NCBI GenBank assembly: GCA_934725015.1
Contig: CAKVAS010000004.1
Location: forward strand, 133,248 to 197,247
Length of the DNA: 64,000 bases
DNA from: an uncultured Bacteroidales bacterium
Lineage (GTDB): Bacteria > Bacteroidota > Bacteroidia > Bacteroidales > UBA932
Direction of reading: 5' to 3'
Shown: in pieces, positions 51,844 through 60,268 of the stretch
Layout of the letters: each line of letters starts with the position of its first letter
Numbering within the stretch: the stretch's first letter is position 1
Translations under genes and position numbers: made by a program
The notes under the pieces: model-generated
The model's database searches: none
What the model was told of the DNA's origin: nothing
What the model saw: the letters and a program-made list of their open reading frames with translations, nothing else

Positions 51844-52818
51844 ATGAAAAAGATTACATCAATGCTGCTTTGTGCGGCAACAGTTCTTTCTCTTGCGTCA
51901 TGCAATAAGGCAGAAGTCAAGGGTGACGCCTTCGACTGCATCGTCAAGACTTCCGAGGTCACGGAAAATTCAGTAAAGGTCAGCGTCGAGGTTAATGACG
52001 CTGCTGCGGAGTACAGCCTCTGGGTCGTTGAGGAGTCAGCTTACAAGGAGGCCGTTCCCGAGACGGCAAAGAAGCTCAAGGGCAATGCAGCGGAGACCTT
52101 TGAAGGTCTGAACTCCGACACCGAGTATTTCGCCGTTGTTTATGAGTCATCCCTCGGATTCGCGAAGAAGAGCTTCGTCACCTCAAAGCCGAGCAAGGAG
52201 TACAAGTGCCTTGAAGGCTCTGACTACATCATCATTTCGATGGACGAGACGACGGCCAAGAAAATAGAGGGCAAGACAAAATATACTATGCCTTCAGACG
52301 GAACTTATGGGGAAGACGGCAAGTCAACCGGAACCCTCTTCTTTGACTGGTGGAATGCAAACGGAACCGAAGCCGGAACTTGTTCCGGTCCAAATTTCTT
52401 TGGTGTAGTTGACGGCTGGTTCAGTTTCGCGAAAACTGCAGACGGATGGTTCGGCTATGCCTTCCGCCTCGGTGAGGGCAACACGGACGAAGAGAAGGCC
52501 GAGTCTGCAAAGCGCCGCGAAATCCTCAAGGGCATCACAGCAGACTACACCCTTCACCTTGCGATGAAGGCTACCTGCGAGGGTGAGTACAGTCTTGGAA
52601 TGCTTGACGGCGCCGCAGTTATAATCGGTGACGAGACCGCCGCCTACGGATTCAAGAGGGACGGAGAATGGCATGAGATAGAAATTCCTATGTCCGCATT
52701 CATGGCCGGCGAAAAATACAACGCCGAGACCGGAGTCAATGTCCTCTACTGGACTCAGGGAACCAACGGCTATCCGACCACCCTCGATGTTGACGCCATT
52801 TTCTGGTACAAGAAATAA
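51844..52818 (+). CDS. Surface glycan-binding-type lipoprotein (SusE/F position)
   Basis: 324 residues, lipobox LSLASC. An Ig/fibronectin-like domain (about 25-110; SVKVSVEVNDAAAEYSLWVVEE, FEGLNSDTEYFAVVYESSLGF) is followed by a beta-sandwich resembling a carbohydrate-binding module (about 120-324; TLFFDWWNANGTEAGT, WHEIEIPMSAFMAGEKY, GYPTTLDVDAIFWYKK). It follows susD by 83 bp, where PULs usually place SusE/SusF-like binding proteins. Glucan binding is inferred from position and exposed tryptophans; there is no catalytic motif. Confidence 0.82.
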   Translation: MKKITSMLLCAATVLSLASCNKAEVKGDAFDCIVKTSEVTENSVKVSVEVNDAAAEYSLWVVEESAYKEAVPETAKKLKGNAAETFEGLNSDTEYFAVVYESSLGFAKKSFVTSKPSKEYKCLEGSDYIIISMDETTAKKIEGKTKYTMPSDGTYGEDGKSTGTLFFDWWNANGTEAGTCSGPNFFGVVDGWFSFAKTADGWFGYAFRLGEGNTDEEKAESAKRREILKGITADYTLHLAMKATCEGEYSLGMLDGAAVIIGDETAAYGFKRDGEWHEIEIPMSAFMAGEKYNAETGVNVLYWTQGTNGYPTTLDVDAIFWYKK

Positions 52819-52828
52819 TCATTCCGCA

Positions 52829-52951
52829 TCATTTCGAACGATTCAACACTGTCATTTCGAACGATTTAACACTGTCATTTCGAACGATTTAACACTGTCA
52901 TTTCGAACGATTTAACACTGTCATTTCGAACGAAGTGAGAAATCTTTACAG
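52829..52951 (+). repeat. Tandem array, modular TGTCATTTCGAACGA repeat (unit 23 bp)
   Basis: Four or five heads (CACTGTCATTTCGAACGATT, 23-bp period) end in one complete copy with the tail AAGTGAGAAATCTTTACAGC. The last base lies directly before the ATG at 52953. It separates the glycan-binding protein gene from the GH128 gene. The tail also creates an in-frame GTG at 52935, which is not the likely start. Confidence 0.92.
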
Positions 52952-52952
52952 C

Positions 52953-54257
52953 ATGAACAGAATAATCATCCTGCTGCTATCCCTGATCACTGCCGCTCCT
53001 GTCCTGGCTTCATGTCAGGAACAGGAGCCTTCAATGGCGCACGAGGAGGACTTCAACGTCTTCCGCGTCAGGACAAAGCAGTCGCGCAGTGCCAAGAGGG
53101 GAGCCTGCGGCAACATCCAGATGGCGTCCGACGCCCAGCTTCTCGGCCCGGGGGTCAGCTGGGACTATGACTGGTCCCACAACTACCCGGCGAACGCCTC
53201 CGACATCTACGGCGCGGGGATGGCGTTCTATCCCATGGTCTGGAATGCCGGAGTGAACAAGGACAACATCCGCCGTCTCAAGGCCGACTACCCCTCGACC
53301 GGGTACATCCTCGGCTATAACGAGCCGAACCTCACCGATCAGGCAAACATGACCCCTTCCGTGGCCGCCAAGAGCTGGCCGGACCTGAGGGCCTTCTCCC
53401 GGGAGGTCGGCATGAAGCTGGTTTCCCCGGCGCTGAACTACGGCACGCTCTCCGGCTACCACGACCCTGAGGTCTGGCTTGACGAGTTCCTCGCCTGCGA
53501 CGGAATCGGGGACGACGCCTTCGATGCGATTGCGCTCCACTGCTATATGCCTAACGTGAGCGGAATGCGCGCGATGATTCGCAAGTTCGACAAGTACGGC
53601 AAGCCGGTGTTCATGACCGAGTTCTGTCATGCGAACGGCAGCATCACCAACAGCGTCAGCGAGCAGGTCTCGTTCATGTCCGATGTTCTCAATATGCTTG
53701 AAACGGACGACAATGTGGCGGGATATTCATGGTTCATGCACCGTGCAGGAGGCAGCTGGGGAGCAATTTCCCTTCTGAACAGCGACGCTTCCAATCCTGA
53801 ACTGACGGATTTGGGACGGCTCTACGTGAACTTCTCCTCCTTCGACAGGAACTGCTGGTACGGCAGGCACGAGGCCATCCCGGCCGAGCACTATGTCGCA
53901 CACAACATGAGCGGCGAACAGACGGGCTGGAAGGATGTGTTCAAGGTGCGCCCGTGCACTGATTCCGCCGGCGAGCTGATGATTCTCTGCTACCAGCAGG
54001 ATGCGTGGGTCGAGTATCAGGTTGAGGTAGAGAAGACCGGCACCTATTCTCTCGGCGCTCGCTATATCTCCGAACTGCTCGGCGGCGTGATGGCCGTTTC
54101 GGTCGATGGGGGCAAGGAACAGTTCGTCGATTTCGAGAAGACCTCCGAATGGAAGTGCAAGTGGATTGAAGGTCTGTACCTCAAGAAGGGGAAGCACACC
54201 ATTCGCCTCAAGCACAAGGACGGCCGCGTCGATTTCAACTGGTTCTACCTCGACTGA
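52953..54257 (+). CDS. GH128-type endo-beta-1,3-glucanase with C-terminal CBM
   Basis: 434 residues. The N-terminal signal is lipoprotein-like (IILLLSLITAAPVLASC). The catalytic domain matches the Asl1/Glyco_hydro_cc family: GVSWDYDWSHNYPAN, ILGYNEPNLTDQANMTP with acid/base E124, DAIALHCYMPNVSGM, and VFMTEFCHANG with nucleophile E223. The tail (about 330-434; VEYQVEVEKTGTYSLGARY, KKGKHTIRLKHKDGRVDFNWFYLD) looks like a CBM6/35-type module. GH128 enzymes cut beta-1,3-glucan, which agrees with the GH16 gene in the same locus. Confidence 0.9.
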   Translation: MNRIIILLLSLITAAPVLASCQEQEPSMAHEEDFNVFRVRTKQSRSAKRGACGNIQMASDAQLLGPGVSWDYDWSHNYPANASDIYGAGMAFYPMVWNAGVNKDNIRRLKADYPSTGYILGYNEPNLTDQANMTPSVAAKSWPDLRAFSREVGMKLVSPALNYGTLSGYHDPEVWLDEFLACDGIGDDAFDAIALHCYMPNVSGMRAMIRKFDKYGKPVFMTEFCHANGSITNSVSEQVSFMSDVLNMLETDDNVAGYSWFMHRAGGSWGAISLLNSDASNPELTDLGRLYVNFSSFDRNCWYGRHEAIPAEHYVAHNMSGEQTGWKDVFKVRPCTDSAGELMILCYQQDAWVEYQVEVEKTGTYSLGARYISELLGGVMAVSVDGGKEQFVDFEKTSEWKCKWIEGLYLKKGKHTIRLKHKDGRVDFNWFYLD

Positions 54258-54302
54258 CGGGATTTGTAAAAATCCGCTTTATTTGCTAACTTGCTCCCCG
54301 CT

Positions 54303-55958
54303 ATGAAAGGGACAGGTCTGAAAAATATCATTATAGCCCTTGCGCTGTGCACCTCCGTGTGCGGCGCATCGGCGTATAATCACCCCGGCTCGCTTGAGGA
54401 ACGGCTTTCCGCTCTGGACGCGGCTCTGGAAGAGTCCGGGCGCAATGAGGAGGCCAAACGCCTGCGCATAGCCCGGCTTGAGGAAAAGTATGAGGAGGCG
54501 GGCACTTCTCCCGAGCAGAGGTACTACCTCGGCAAGAGCCTGATAGAGGAGAATATGTCCTACGATTTCGACAAGGCTCTTTTCTATCTGCGGCGTAACC
54601 TCGAAACGGCGGAATCCCTCGGTGACTCCGGCAAGACGGACGAGTCGCTGATTCGCCTTGCATGGTTCTACGCCTCCTCCGGCTACTACTACGAGGCCGA
54701 CCAGATTCTCAACAGCCGCCTTTCGGGATTCTCCTCCTCAAGCCCCAACTGGCTTCTTTACTGCCTTGCGCAGCAGAACCTCTACAACGAGATTCTGAAC
54801 CACTCCGAGATGCCGTACTCGGAGAGCGTCGTCGTCGCCAAGGCTGAACGCTATACGTCCCTCCTCCTTGAACAGCTTCCGCACGACTCATCGGACTGGG
54901 TGCGGCTCAAGGTTATAGACCTGCTCGCCAAGCAGCGCACGGCCGAGGCCCGGGAGGTCTGCGAGGCGGCTCTGGGTCTGTTCTGCACTCAGCCCCGCCT
55001 CCATGCCCTTGCGGCCTATCTCTATGCCATTCTCTGCGGAGCATCGGGGGACACTGACGAGATGACCTTATGGTATGCCGTCGCGGCCTGCGAGTATGCC
55101 GGGCTCTGCGTCAAGGACAACAACTCTCTCTATCTGCTCTCGACCCTTCTCTACGACCGGGGTGAAGGGGAACGGGCGAGACGCTATGCCGAGGTCGCGC
55201 TCAGAAATTCCTCCGAGTATGACCGCAACCTCCGTTACGGGCAGGTCGCCGGCTATCTGAACAGGCTCGAAGACATGGAACGCGACGCGGAGCGCGAGCG
55301 CCTCAGACATTTCCGCACGGTCCTTGCCGTCGTCATATCTTTCCTCCTCTGTCTCATCGCGGCGCTTTCGTTCCTCGTCGTCATGAACCGCAGGCTTCAC
55401 AGGGCGAAGAACACGCTGAAGGAGCGGAACGAGCAGATTTCCTCCCTGAACAGGCGGCTTTCCTCGCAGAGGGCTGAAATCGTCGAGGCCAACAGGGTGA
55501 AGGAAGAATATATCGCCATGTTCCTGAGCATCAGTTCACAATACATCGACAAACTTACCTCCTTTCAGAACGACGTCCGCCGACGCATATCCCGGAATCA
55601 GACGGACGAACTCCTCACTGAACTCAGGGATGCTGAGCGCGCGGGCAGGGAACTCGACAATTTTTACAGGATGTTCGACGACATATTCCTCAACATCTAT
55701 CCGACTTTTGTCGATGATTTCAACGCCCTTCTGTCCGACGACGGGAAGGTTTCTCTGCCTAAGGGCGGCGGGCTGAACGCCGAACTGAGGATATATGCGC
55801 TGGTGCGTCTGGGAATCAATGACTCGACGAAGATTGCCTCGCTGCTGCACTATTCCGTCCAGACCATATATAATTACCGGAACAGGGTGAAGAACTCCGC
55901 CCTTGACCGCACGGGCTTTGAGGACGCAGTTCGCGGGATAGGCTCTTTCAGCGTCTGA
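54303..55958 (+). CDS. TPR-containing membrane regulator, DUF6377 type
   Basis: 551 residues. A signal sequence (NIIIALALCTSVCGASAY) leads into a helical TPR-like periplasmic region (about 30-330). One membrane helix follows (about 339-363, LAVVISFLLCLIAALSFLVVM), a coiled coil, then a cytoplasmic domain ending LNAELRIYALVRLGINDSTKIASLLHYSVQTIYNYRNRVKN (in runs), an HTH-like segment. This is the plan of DUF6377 regulators in Bacteroides. It sits at the end of the locus, so it could be a second regulator of it. TTTG (54263) with TAACTTGC 20 nt on is a candidate promoter of its own. Confidence 0.82.
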   Translation: MKGTGLKNIIIALALCTSVCGASAYNHPGSLEERLSALDAALEESGRNEEAKRLRIARLEEKYEEAGTSPEQRYYLGKSLIEENMSYDFDKALFYLRRNLETAESLGDSGKTDESLIRLAWFYASSGYYYEADQILNSRLSGFSSSSPNWLLYCLAQQNLYNEILNHSEMPYSESVVVAKAERYTSLLLEQLPHDSSDWVRLKVIDLLAKQRTAEAREVCEAALGLFCTQPRLHALAAYLYAILCGASGDTDEMTLWYAVAACEYAGLCVKDNNSLYLLSTLLYDRGEGERARRYAEVALRNSSEYDRNLRYGQVAGYLNRLEDMERDAERERLRHFRTVLAVVISFLLCLIAALSFLVVMNRRLHRAKNTLKERNEQISSLNRRLSSQRAEIVEANRVKEEYIAMFLSISSQYIDKLTSFQNDVRRRISRNQTDELLTELRDAERAGRELDNFYRMFDDIFLNIYPTFVDDFNALLSDDGKVSLPKGGGLNAELRIYALVRLGINDSTKIASLLHYSVQTIYNYRNRVKNSALDRTGFEDAVRGIGSFSV

Positions 55959-56023
55959 CATTTGTCTTCGCGGCACGGTTTTGCACGAATTTTGTTGCTT
56001 GCGCGGGTTCACTTACTAAAATT

Positions 56024-57004
56024 ATGGCAAAGATTTCAACAGTGGGAGTACTCACCTCCGGCGGTGACGCTCCCGGAATGAATGCGGCCGTGAGGGCCGT
56101 GACAAGGGCTTCAATCTACAACGGATGGAAGGTCATGGGTATATACAGGGGCTATGAGGGCCTGATAAACAACGAGATTGCCGAGTTCACCTCACAGTCC
56201 GTGAGCAACACCATACAGCGCGGCGGAACGATTCTCAAGACCGCGCGTTCCGAGGCGTTCATGACCCCGGAGGGCAGGAAAATCGCCTACGACAACATGA
56301 AGGCAGCCGGCATCGACGCCCTCATCATAATAGGAGGAAACGGCTCCCTCGCCGGGGCACAGGTCTTCGCCAAGGAGTTTGACGTGCCGTGCATCGGGCT
56401 TCCGGGCACAATTGACAACGACCTCTACGGAACCGACTATACCATAGGCTACGACACGGCGCTCAACACCATCGTCGAGTGCGTTGACAAAATCCGTGAC
56501 ACGGCGACCTCGCACGACCGCATTTTCTTCATCGAGGTGATGGGACGCGACGCCGGATTCCTCGCGCAGAACAGCGCCATTGCTTCTGGAGCCGAGGCCG
56601 CAATCATCCCGGAGGATCAGACCGACGTCGACCAGCTGGAGCAGTTCATCAGCAGAGGCTTCCGCAAGAGCAAGAACAGCTCGATTGTGATTGTCTCCGA
56701 GAGCAAGAAGGACGGCGGGGCGATGCATTACGCGGAGCGAATCAGGACGGAGTATCCTCAGTATGACGTGCGCGTGACCATCCTCGGCCATCTCCAGAGG
56801 GGCGGCACTCCGAGCGCGTTCGACCGCATCCTCGCGAGCCGTCTGGGCGTGGCGGCGATTGACGCCCTGAACGACGGGCAGCGCAACGTGATGGTCGGCA
56901 TCTCGAACGACAAGATTGTCTATGTCCCGTTCAACAAGGCCATCAAGATTGACAAGCCGATTGATCGCGAACTGATTAACGTCCTGCACGTGTTGTCGAT
57001 ATAG
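56024..57004 (+). CDS. pfkA: ATP-dependent 6-phosphofructokinase
   Basis: 326 residues; commits fructose-6-phosphate to glycolysis. VLTSGGDAPGMNAAVRAVTR, IGIYRGYEGL-like, IIIGGNGSLAGA, GLPGTIDNDLYGTDYTIGYDTA (catalytic Asp in TIDND), FIEVMGRDAGFLA and LGHLQRGGTPSAFDR are all present. The GGNGS in place of GGDGS is a known variation. Weak hairpin GGCGGC-TGAT-GCCGCC (57019-57034) follows. It stands between the PUL and the ribosomal protein cluster. Confidence 0.97.
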   Translation: MAKISTVGVLTSGGDAPGMNAAVRAVTRASIYNGWKVMGIYRGYEGLINNEIAEFTSQSVSNTIQRGGTILKTARSEAFMTPEGRKIAYDNMKAAGIDALIIIGGNGSLAGAQVFAKEFDVPCIGLPGTIDNDLYGTDYTIGYDTALNTIVECVDKIRDTATSHDRIFFIEVMGRDAGFLAQNSAIASGAEAAIIPEDQTDVDQLEQFISRGFRKSKNSSIVIVSESKKDGGAMHYAERIRTEYPQYDVRVTILGHLQRGGTPSAFDRILASRLGVAAIDALNDGQRNVMVGISNDKIVYVPFNKAIKIDKPIDRELINVLHVLSI

Positions 57005-57092
57005 GTGGCTTTCTTCGCGGCGGCTGATGCCGCCTTGTCGCGTGAATTTCAGGTGTTGGCTTGCCCCGTAAAAGGAGGAAGTCAACATTTAT

Positions 57093-57123
57093 TTTGCCAA
57101 AAAATAAAAAATTACTACCTTTG
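57093..57123 (+). promoter_or_regulatory. Consensus promoter of the rplM-rpsI cluster
   Basis: TTTG (57093-57096), exactly 19 nt, TACCTTTG (57116-57123). Just downstream CCCCTATGTGGTATAGGGA (57127 onward) can fold as a small hairpin in the leader, possibly a ribosomal-protein autoregulatory site. Confidence 0.9.
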
Positions 57124-57184
57124 CAGCCCCTATGTGGTATAGGGACGCAACTAAAGTATTAAGTATTAACCATTAACAATCAAG

Positions 57185-57637
57185 ATGGACACACAAAGTT
57201 ACAAAACTGTATCGCTGAAAGCCGGCGATATCAAGAAAGAGTGGTTTGTGATTGATGCTACCGACTTGGTGCTCGGCCGTCTTGCCTCAAGGGTTGCCCT
57301 TATCCTCCGCGGTAAGAACAAGCCTTCATTCACCCCGAACCTTGACTGTGGTGACAACGTCATCATCGTCAACGCCGACAAGGTGAGACTCACGGGCAAG
57401 AAGATGACCGACAGGGTGTATGTCCGCTACACCGGAAATCCCGGCGGCCAGCGCTTCACTACACCTGCTGAAATCCTCAAGAAGAGGCCTACGGAGCTTC
57501 TGAGGATGGCTGTCAAGGGTATGCTTCCGAAGAATCGTCTCGGCAGCAAGATCATCAACAACCTTTATCTCTATGCTGGTCCTGAGCATCCGCATCAGGC
57601 ACAGAACCCTAAAGTCATTAAGTTAAACGAAATTTAA
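57185..57637 (+). CDS. rplM: 50S ribosomal protein L13
   Basis: 150 residues. LKAGDIKKEWFVIDATDLVLGRLASRVALILRGK (in two runs), NLDCGDNVIIVNADKVRLTGKK and the MLPKNRLGSKIINNLYLYAGPEHPHQAQNP end are family signatures. The gene is first in the cluster, with rpsI 7 bp after it. Confidence 0.98.
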   Translation: MDTQSYKTVSLKAGDIKKEWFVIDATDLVLGRLASRVALILRGKNKPSFTPNLDCGDNVIIVNADKVRLTGKKMTDRVYVRYTGNPGGQRFTTPAEILKKRPTELLRMAVKGMLPKNRLGSKIINNLYLYAGPEHPHQAQNPKVIKLNEI

Positions 57638-57644
57638 GCAGAGC

Positions 57645-58034
57645 ATGAAAGTAGTAAACGCCCTTGGAAGACGTAAATCAGCAGTTGCTCGCGTTTATGT
57701 TTCAGCAGGAAAAGGCAACATCACAATCAACGGACGCACCCTCGAGGACTATTTCCGCGAGGATTCCCTCCGTTACATCGTGAACCAGCCGTTTGCTGCT
57801 ACCGGCACTGAAGGCCAGTTCGACGTCAAGATTAACCTTGACGGCGGCGGAATCAAAGGTCAGGCAGAGGCTGCCCGTCTCGGAATCTCCCGCGCACTTT
57901 GCGAGATTGACCGCGAGGCATACCGTCCGGCCCTCAAGTCCGAAGGTTTCCTTACTCGTGACGCCCGTGAGGTTGAGCGTAAGAAACCTGGTCAGCCGGG
58001 TGCACGTAGGCGCTTCCAGTTCAGTAAGCGTTAG
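57645..58034 (+). CDS. rpsI: 30S ribosomal protein S9
   Basis: 129 residues. NALGRRKSAVARVYVSAGKGNITINGR, GGGIKGQAEAARLGISRAL and the basic tail GQPGARRRFQFSKR, whose last residues contact P-site tRNA. Co-transcribed with rplM. Confidence 0.98.
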   Translation: MKVVNALGRRKSAVARVYVSAGKGNITINGRTLEDYFREDSLRYIVNQPFAATGTEGQFDVKINLDGGGIKGQAEAARLGISRALCEIDREAYRPALKSEGFLTRDAREVERKKPGQPGARRRFQFSKR

Positions 58035-58248
58035 TCCTTACCGTCTGATTTACTCAGCGCACAGTCCGGTTACAAAATCGCGGGACTCCGACTCGGGATG
58101 TGAACCCCGGCGGGCTGCCTGACAGATTTGCCTGACTGCGGAAATTTCGGAGACCGGCAAGGCCGCTGCTTCCGGAATGAAGAAAAGAGCCTCCCCGGGC
58201 AAGGCAAGCCGAAGGAGGAAAGTAAAAACAAAAGAAAAATTTAAGACA
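58035..58248 (+). other. Leader region before rpsB
   Basis: 214 bp without a gene. Inverted repeats such as CCGG with TCCGG and CCTCC (about 58190) with GGAGG (58213) suggest a folded leader. An autoregulatory S2 leader is possible but not demonstrated. An open frame at 58177 in phase with rpsB is not credible coding sequence. Confidence 0.35.
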
Positions 58249-59133
58249 ATGCCAAGATCTAATTTCCAGGAATTGCTTGATGCAGGTGTTCATTTCGGAC
58301 ACCTGGCGAGAAAGTGGAATCCTAAGATGGCCCCATACATTTTCGACCAGAAGAAGGGAATCCACATCATCGACCTGCACAAGACTATAGTAAAGATTGA
58401 CGAGGCTGCGGATGTACTCAAACAGCTTGCGCGTTCAGGCCGCAAGGTGCTTTTCGTCGCCACGAAGAAGCAGGCAAAGGACATCGTTTCCGAGAAGGCC
58501 GCTTCCGTCAATATGCCGTACGTGACAGAGCGTTGGGCCGGCGGTATGCTTACCAACTTCCCGACCATCCGTAAGGCAGTCAAGAAGATGAACACCATCG
58601 ACAAGATGATTGAAGATGGCACGTTCGACACACTCGCAAAGCGCGAGCGTCTCCAGATTACCCGCCAGCGCGCCAAGCTTGAGAAGAACCTCGGTTCAAT
58701 CAAGGACCTCAGCCGCCTTCCTTCCGCACTTTTCGTAGTAGATGTACAGAAAGAGATGAATGCCGTGAAAGAGGCAAACCGTCTCAACATTCCGGTTATC
58801 GCCATGGTTGATACTTGTTGCGATCCTACTCCGATTGATTATGTGATTCCGGCTAACGATGATGCCGCAAAGTCCATCGCCTACATCATGGACGTGCTTT
58901 GCAAGGCAATCAACGAAGGACTGAACGAAAGGAAACTTGAGAAGGAAAAGGAAGTTCCTGAGGCTTCTGAGGAAAAGCAGGTGGCAGGCAAGAAGCTCCG
59001 TTCCCGCAAGGGCGCCAAGGCAGACGAGACGGCCGCTGAGGCCGCTCCTGTAGCCGAGGCTCCGGCAGAGGAGGCTGCTCCTGTCGCTGAAGAGGCTCCT
59101 GTGGAGGAGGCTCCTAAGGCTGACGCCGAATAA
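58249..59133 (+). CDS. rpsB: 30S ribosomal protein S2
   Basis: 294 residues. FQELLDAGVHFGHLARKWNPKMAPYIF, IIDLHKTIVKI, VTERWAGGMLTNFPTI, ALFVVDVQKEMNAVKEA and VDTCCDPTPIDYVIPANDDA are family marks. It is longer than usual because of an Ala/Glu/Pro-rich C-terminal tail (about 245-294, repeats of PVAEEAP type), common in Bacteroidota. tsf follows 54 bp on. Confidence 0.97.
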   Translation: MPRSNFQELLDAGVHFGHLARKWNPKMAPYIFDQKKGIHIIDLHKTIVKIDEAADVLKQLARSGRKVLFVATKKQAKDIVSEKAASVNMPYVTERWAGGMLTNFPTIRKAVKKMNTIDKMIEDGTFDTLAKRERLQITRQRAKLEKNLGSIKDLSRLPSALFVVDVQKEMNAVKEANRLNIPVIAMVDTCCDPTPIDYVIPANDDAAKSIAYIMDVLCKAINEGLNERKLEKEKEVPEASEEKQVAGKKLRSRKGAKADETAAEAAPVAEAPAEEAAPVAEEAPVEEAPKADAE

Positions 59134-59187
59134 TCACGGGAAGATGCCCGAATAGTTACGAGTAAGAACAGATTAAAATTCAAGACA

Positions 59188-60024
59188 ATGGATATCAAAG
59201 CAGCTGACGTAATGAAATTGCGTCAAATGACCGGTGCCGGAATGATGGACTGCAAGAAGGCTCTCATCGAGGCTGAAGGCGACTACAACCGTGCACAGGA
59301 AATCATCCGTGAGAAAGGCAAGCTCGTCGCTGCAAAGCGTGCGGACAGGGAGACCACCGAGGGTGCTGTTCTCGCCCGCATCGACGGCGACAAGGCCATA
59401 CTCGTGTGCCTTGGATGCGAGACTGACTTCGTCTCCAAGAACGCGGAGTTTCAGGCACTCGCCAATGCAATCGCGGATGCCGCAATCGCGGCATTCCCCG
59501 CTGACGCCGAGGCTCTCAAGAACGTGGTTCTCGCCGACGGCAGAACAGTCGAGGCGGCCGTGACCGAGCAGACCGGAAAGACCGGAGAGAAGCACGTCGT
59601 GGCTTACTACGCCGCCATCAGCGCTCCGTTCTCGGCTTCTTATGTTCACCACAACGGCAAGGTTGCTTCCGTCGTGGGATTCAGCAAGGAGGTTGACCCG
59701 GAAATCGCAAGGGGAATCGCGATTCAGGTTGCGACCATGAACCCTGTCTCAGTTTCCGAGAAGGACTGCCCGGCAGAGGTTGTCGCAAAGGAAGTAGCTC
59801 TCTACAAGGAGCAGATGAAGGACGACCCTAAGATGGCGAACAAGCCGGAGGCTATGCTTGAGCAGATTGCGAAGGGCAAGCTCGGCAAGTTCTTCAAGGA
59901 GAACACTCTTCTTGAGCAGGCCTACCAGATGGGCGACGGCAAGGAGGCCGTTAAGGATGTCCTCGCCAAGTCCGACAAGGAGGCGCAGGTTCTCTCCTTC
60001 AAGCGTTTCTCCCTGAGTGACTAG
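59188..60024 (+). CDS. tsf: Elongation factor Ts
   Basis: 278 residues; nucleotide exchange factor for EF-Tu. The N-terminal UBA-like domain (VMKLRQMTGAGMMDCKKALIEAEGDYNRAQEIIREKG in two runs) and the FVSKNAEFQALAN contact region are present, and the core domain ends LLEQAYQMGDGKEAVKDVL. Usual rpsB-tsf operon. Confidence 0.97.
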   Translation: MDIKAADVMKLRQMTGAGMMDCKKALIEAEGDYNRAQEIIREKGKLVAAKRADRETTEGAVLARIDGDKAILVCLGCETDFVSKNAEFQALANAIADAAIAAFPADAEALKNVVLADGRTVEAAVTEQTGKTGEKHVVAYYAAISAPFSASYVHHNGKVASVVGFSKEVDPEIARGIAIQVATMNPVSVSEKDCPAEVVAKEVALYKEQMKDDPKMANKPEAMLEQIAKGKLGKFFKENTLLEQAYQMGDGKEAVKDVLAKSDKEAQVLSFKRFSLSD

Positions 60025-60026
60025 CG

Positions 60027-60075
60027 GAGCTGAATAAAAAGGCGGTGCATCCCATCCTCTTATTCAACTCCTCCA
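60027..60075. repeat. Short hairpin possibly derived from the 3'-end element
   Basis: GAGCTGAATAAAAAGG pairs with TCCTCTTATTCAACTC around CGGTGCATCCCA. The AAAAAGGCGG and GCATCCCATC pieces resemble the outer parts of copies 1-4, so this may be a further-reduced copy located, like the others, right after a stop codon. Relationship uncertain. Confidence 0.45.
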
Positions 60076-60092
60076 TACAAGCTATTATAAAA

Positions 60093-60129
60093 AACAGGCT
60101 CCTGAGTGATTTGGGAGCCTGTTTTTTTT
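60093..60129 (+). terminator. Rho-independent terminator of the rpsB-tsf operon
   Basis: AACAGGCTCC, 10-nt loop, GGGAGCCTGTT, then a run of T to 60129. A strong, classic intrinsic terminator about 70 bp after tsf. Confidence 0.95.
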
Positions 60130-60170
60130 GTTGATGTAAAGCTTGTTCAAAACCTGTAAAAGCGGCGAAT

Positions 60171-60252
60171 GGCTTCAAAAGAAAGCCGGAGGCGGAAGAA
60201 TCTGAGCGATTTTTTCATGAGCGAAGATCTTCCGCCTCCGGTGTTTGAAGCC
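60171..60252. repeat. Large inverted repeat between tsf and pepT
   Basis: Left arm GGCTTCAAA (60171) and CCGGAGGCGGAAGA (60186-60199); right arm TCTTCCGCCTCCGG (60228-60241) and TTTGAAGCC (60244-60252). The 14-bp inner arms are perfect and the outer arms 9 bp, with a loop of about 28 bp. It could be a second terminator serving pepT on the minus strand, or the remnant of a small mobile element. Confidence 0.8.
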
Positions 60253-60268
60253 GTATGTGCTGTTCCAA

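Noticed and set aside
52829..52951. CRISPR-like regular repeats
   Set aside because: The 23-bp period has no spacers between units, and the unit is the head of a dispersed intergenic element seen at five other loci.
57019..57034. Intrinsic terminator after pfkA
   Set aside because: The GGCGGC-TGAT-GCCGCC stem is perfect but only 6 bp and lacks a T-run, so it is noted only as a weak hairpin.
58035..58248. tRNA in the rpsI-rpsB gap
   Set aside because: GGG/CCC-rich stretches look tRNA-like at first, but no acceptor stem, T-loop or CCA arrangement could be traced.
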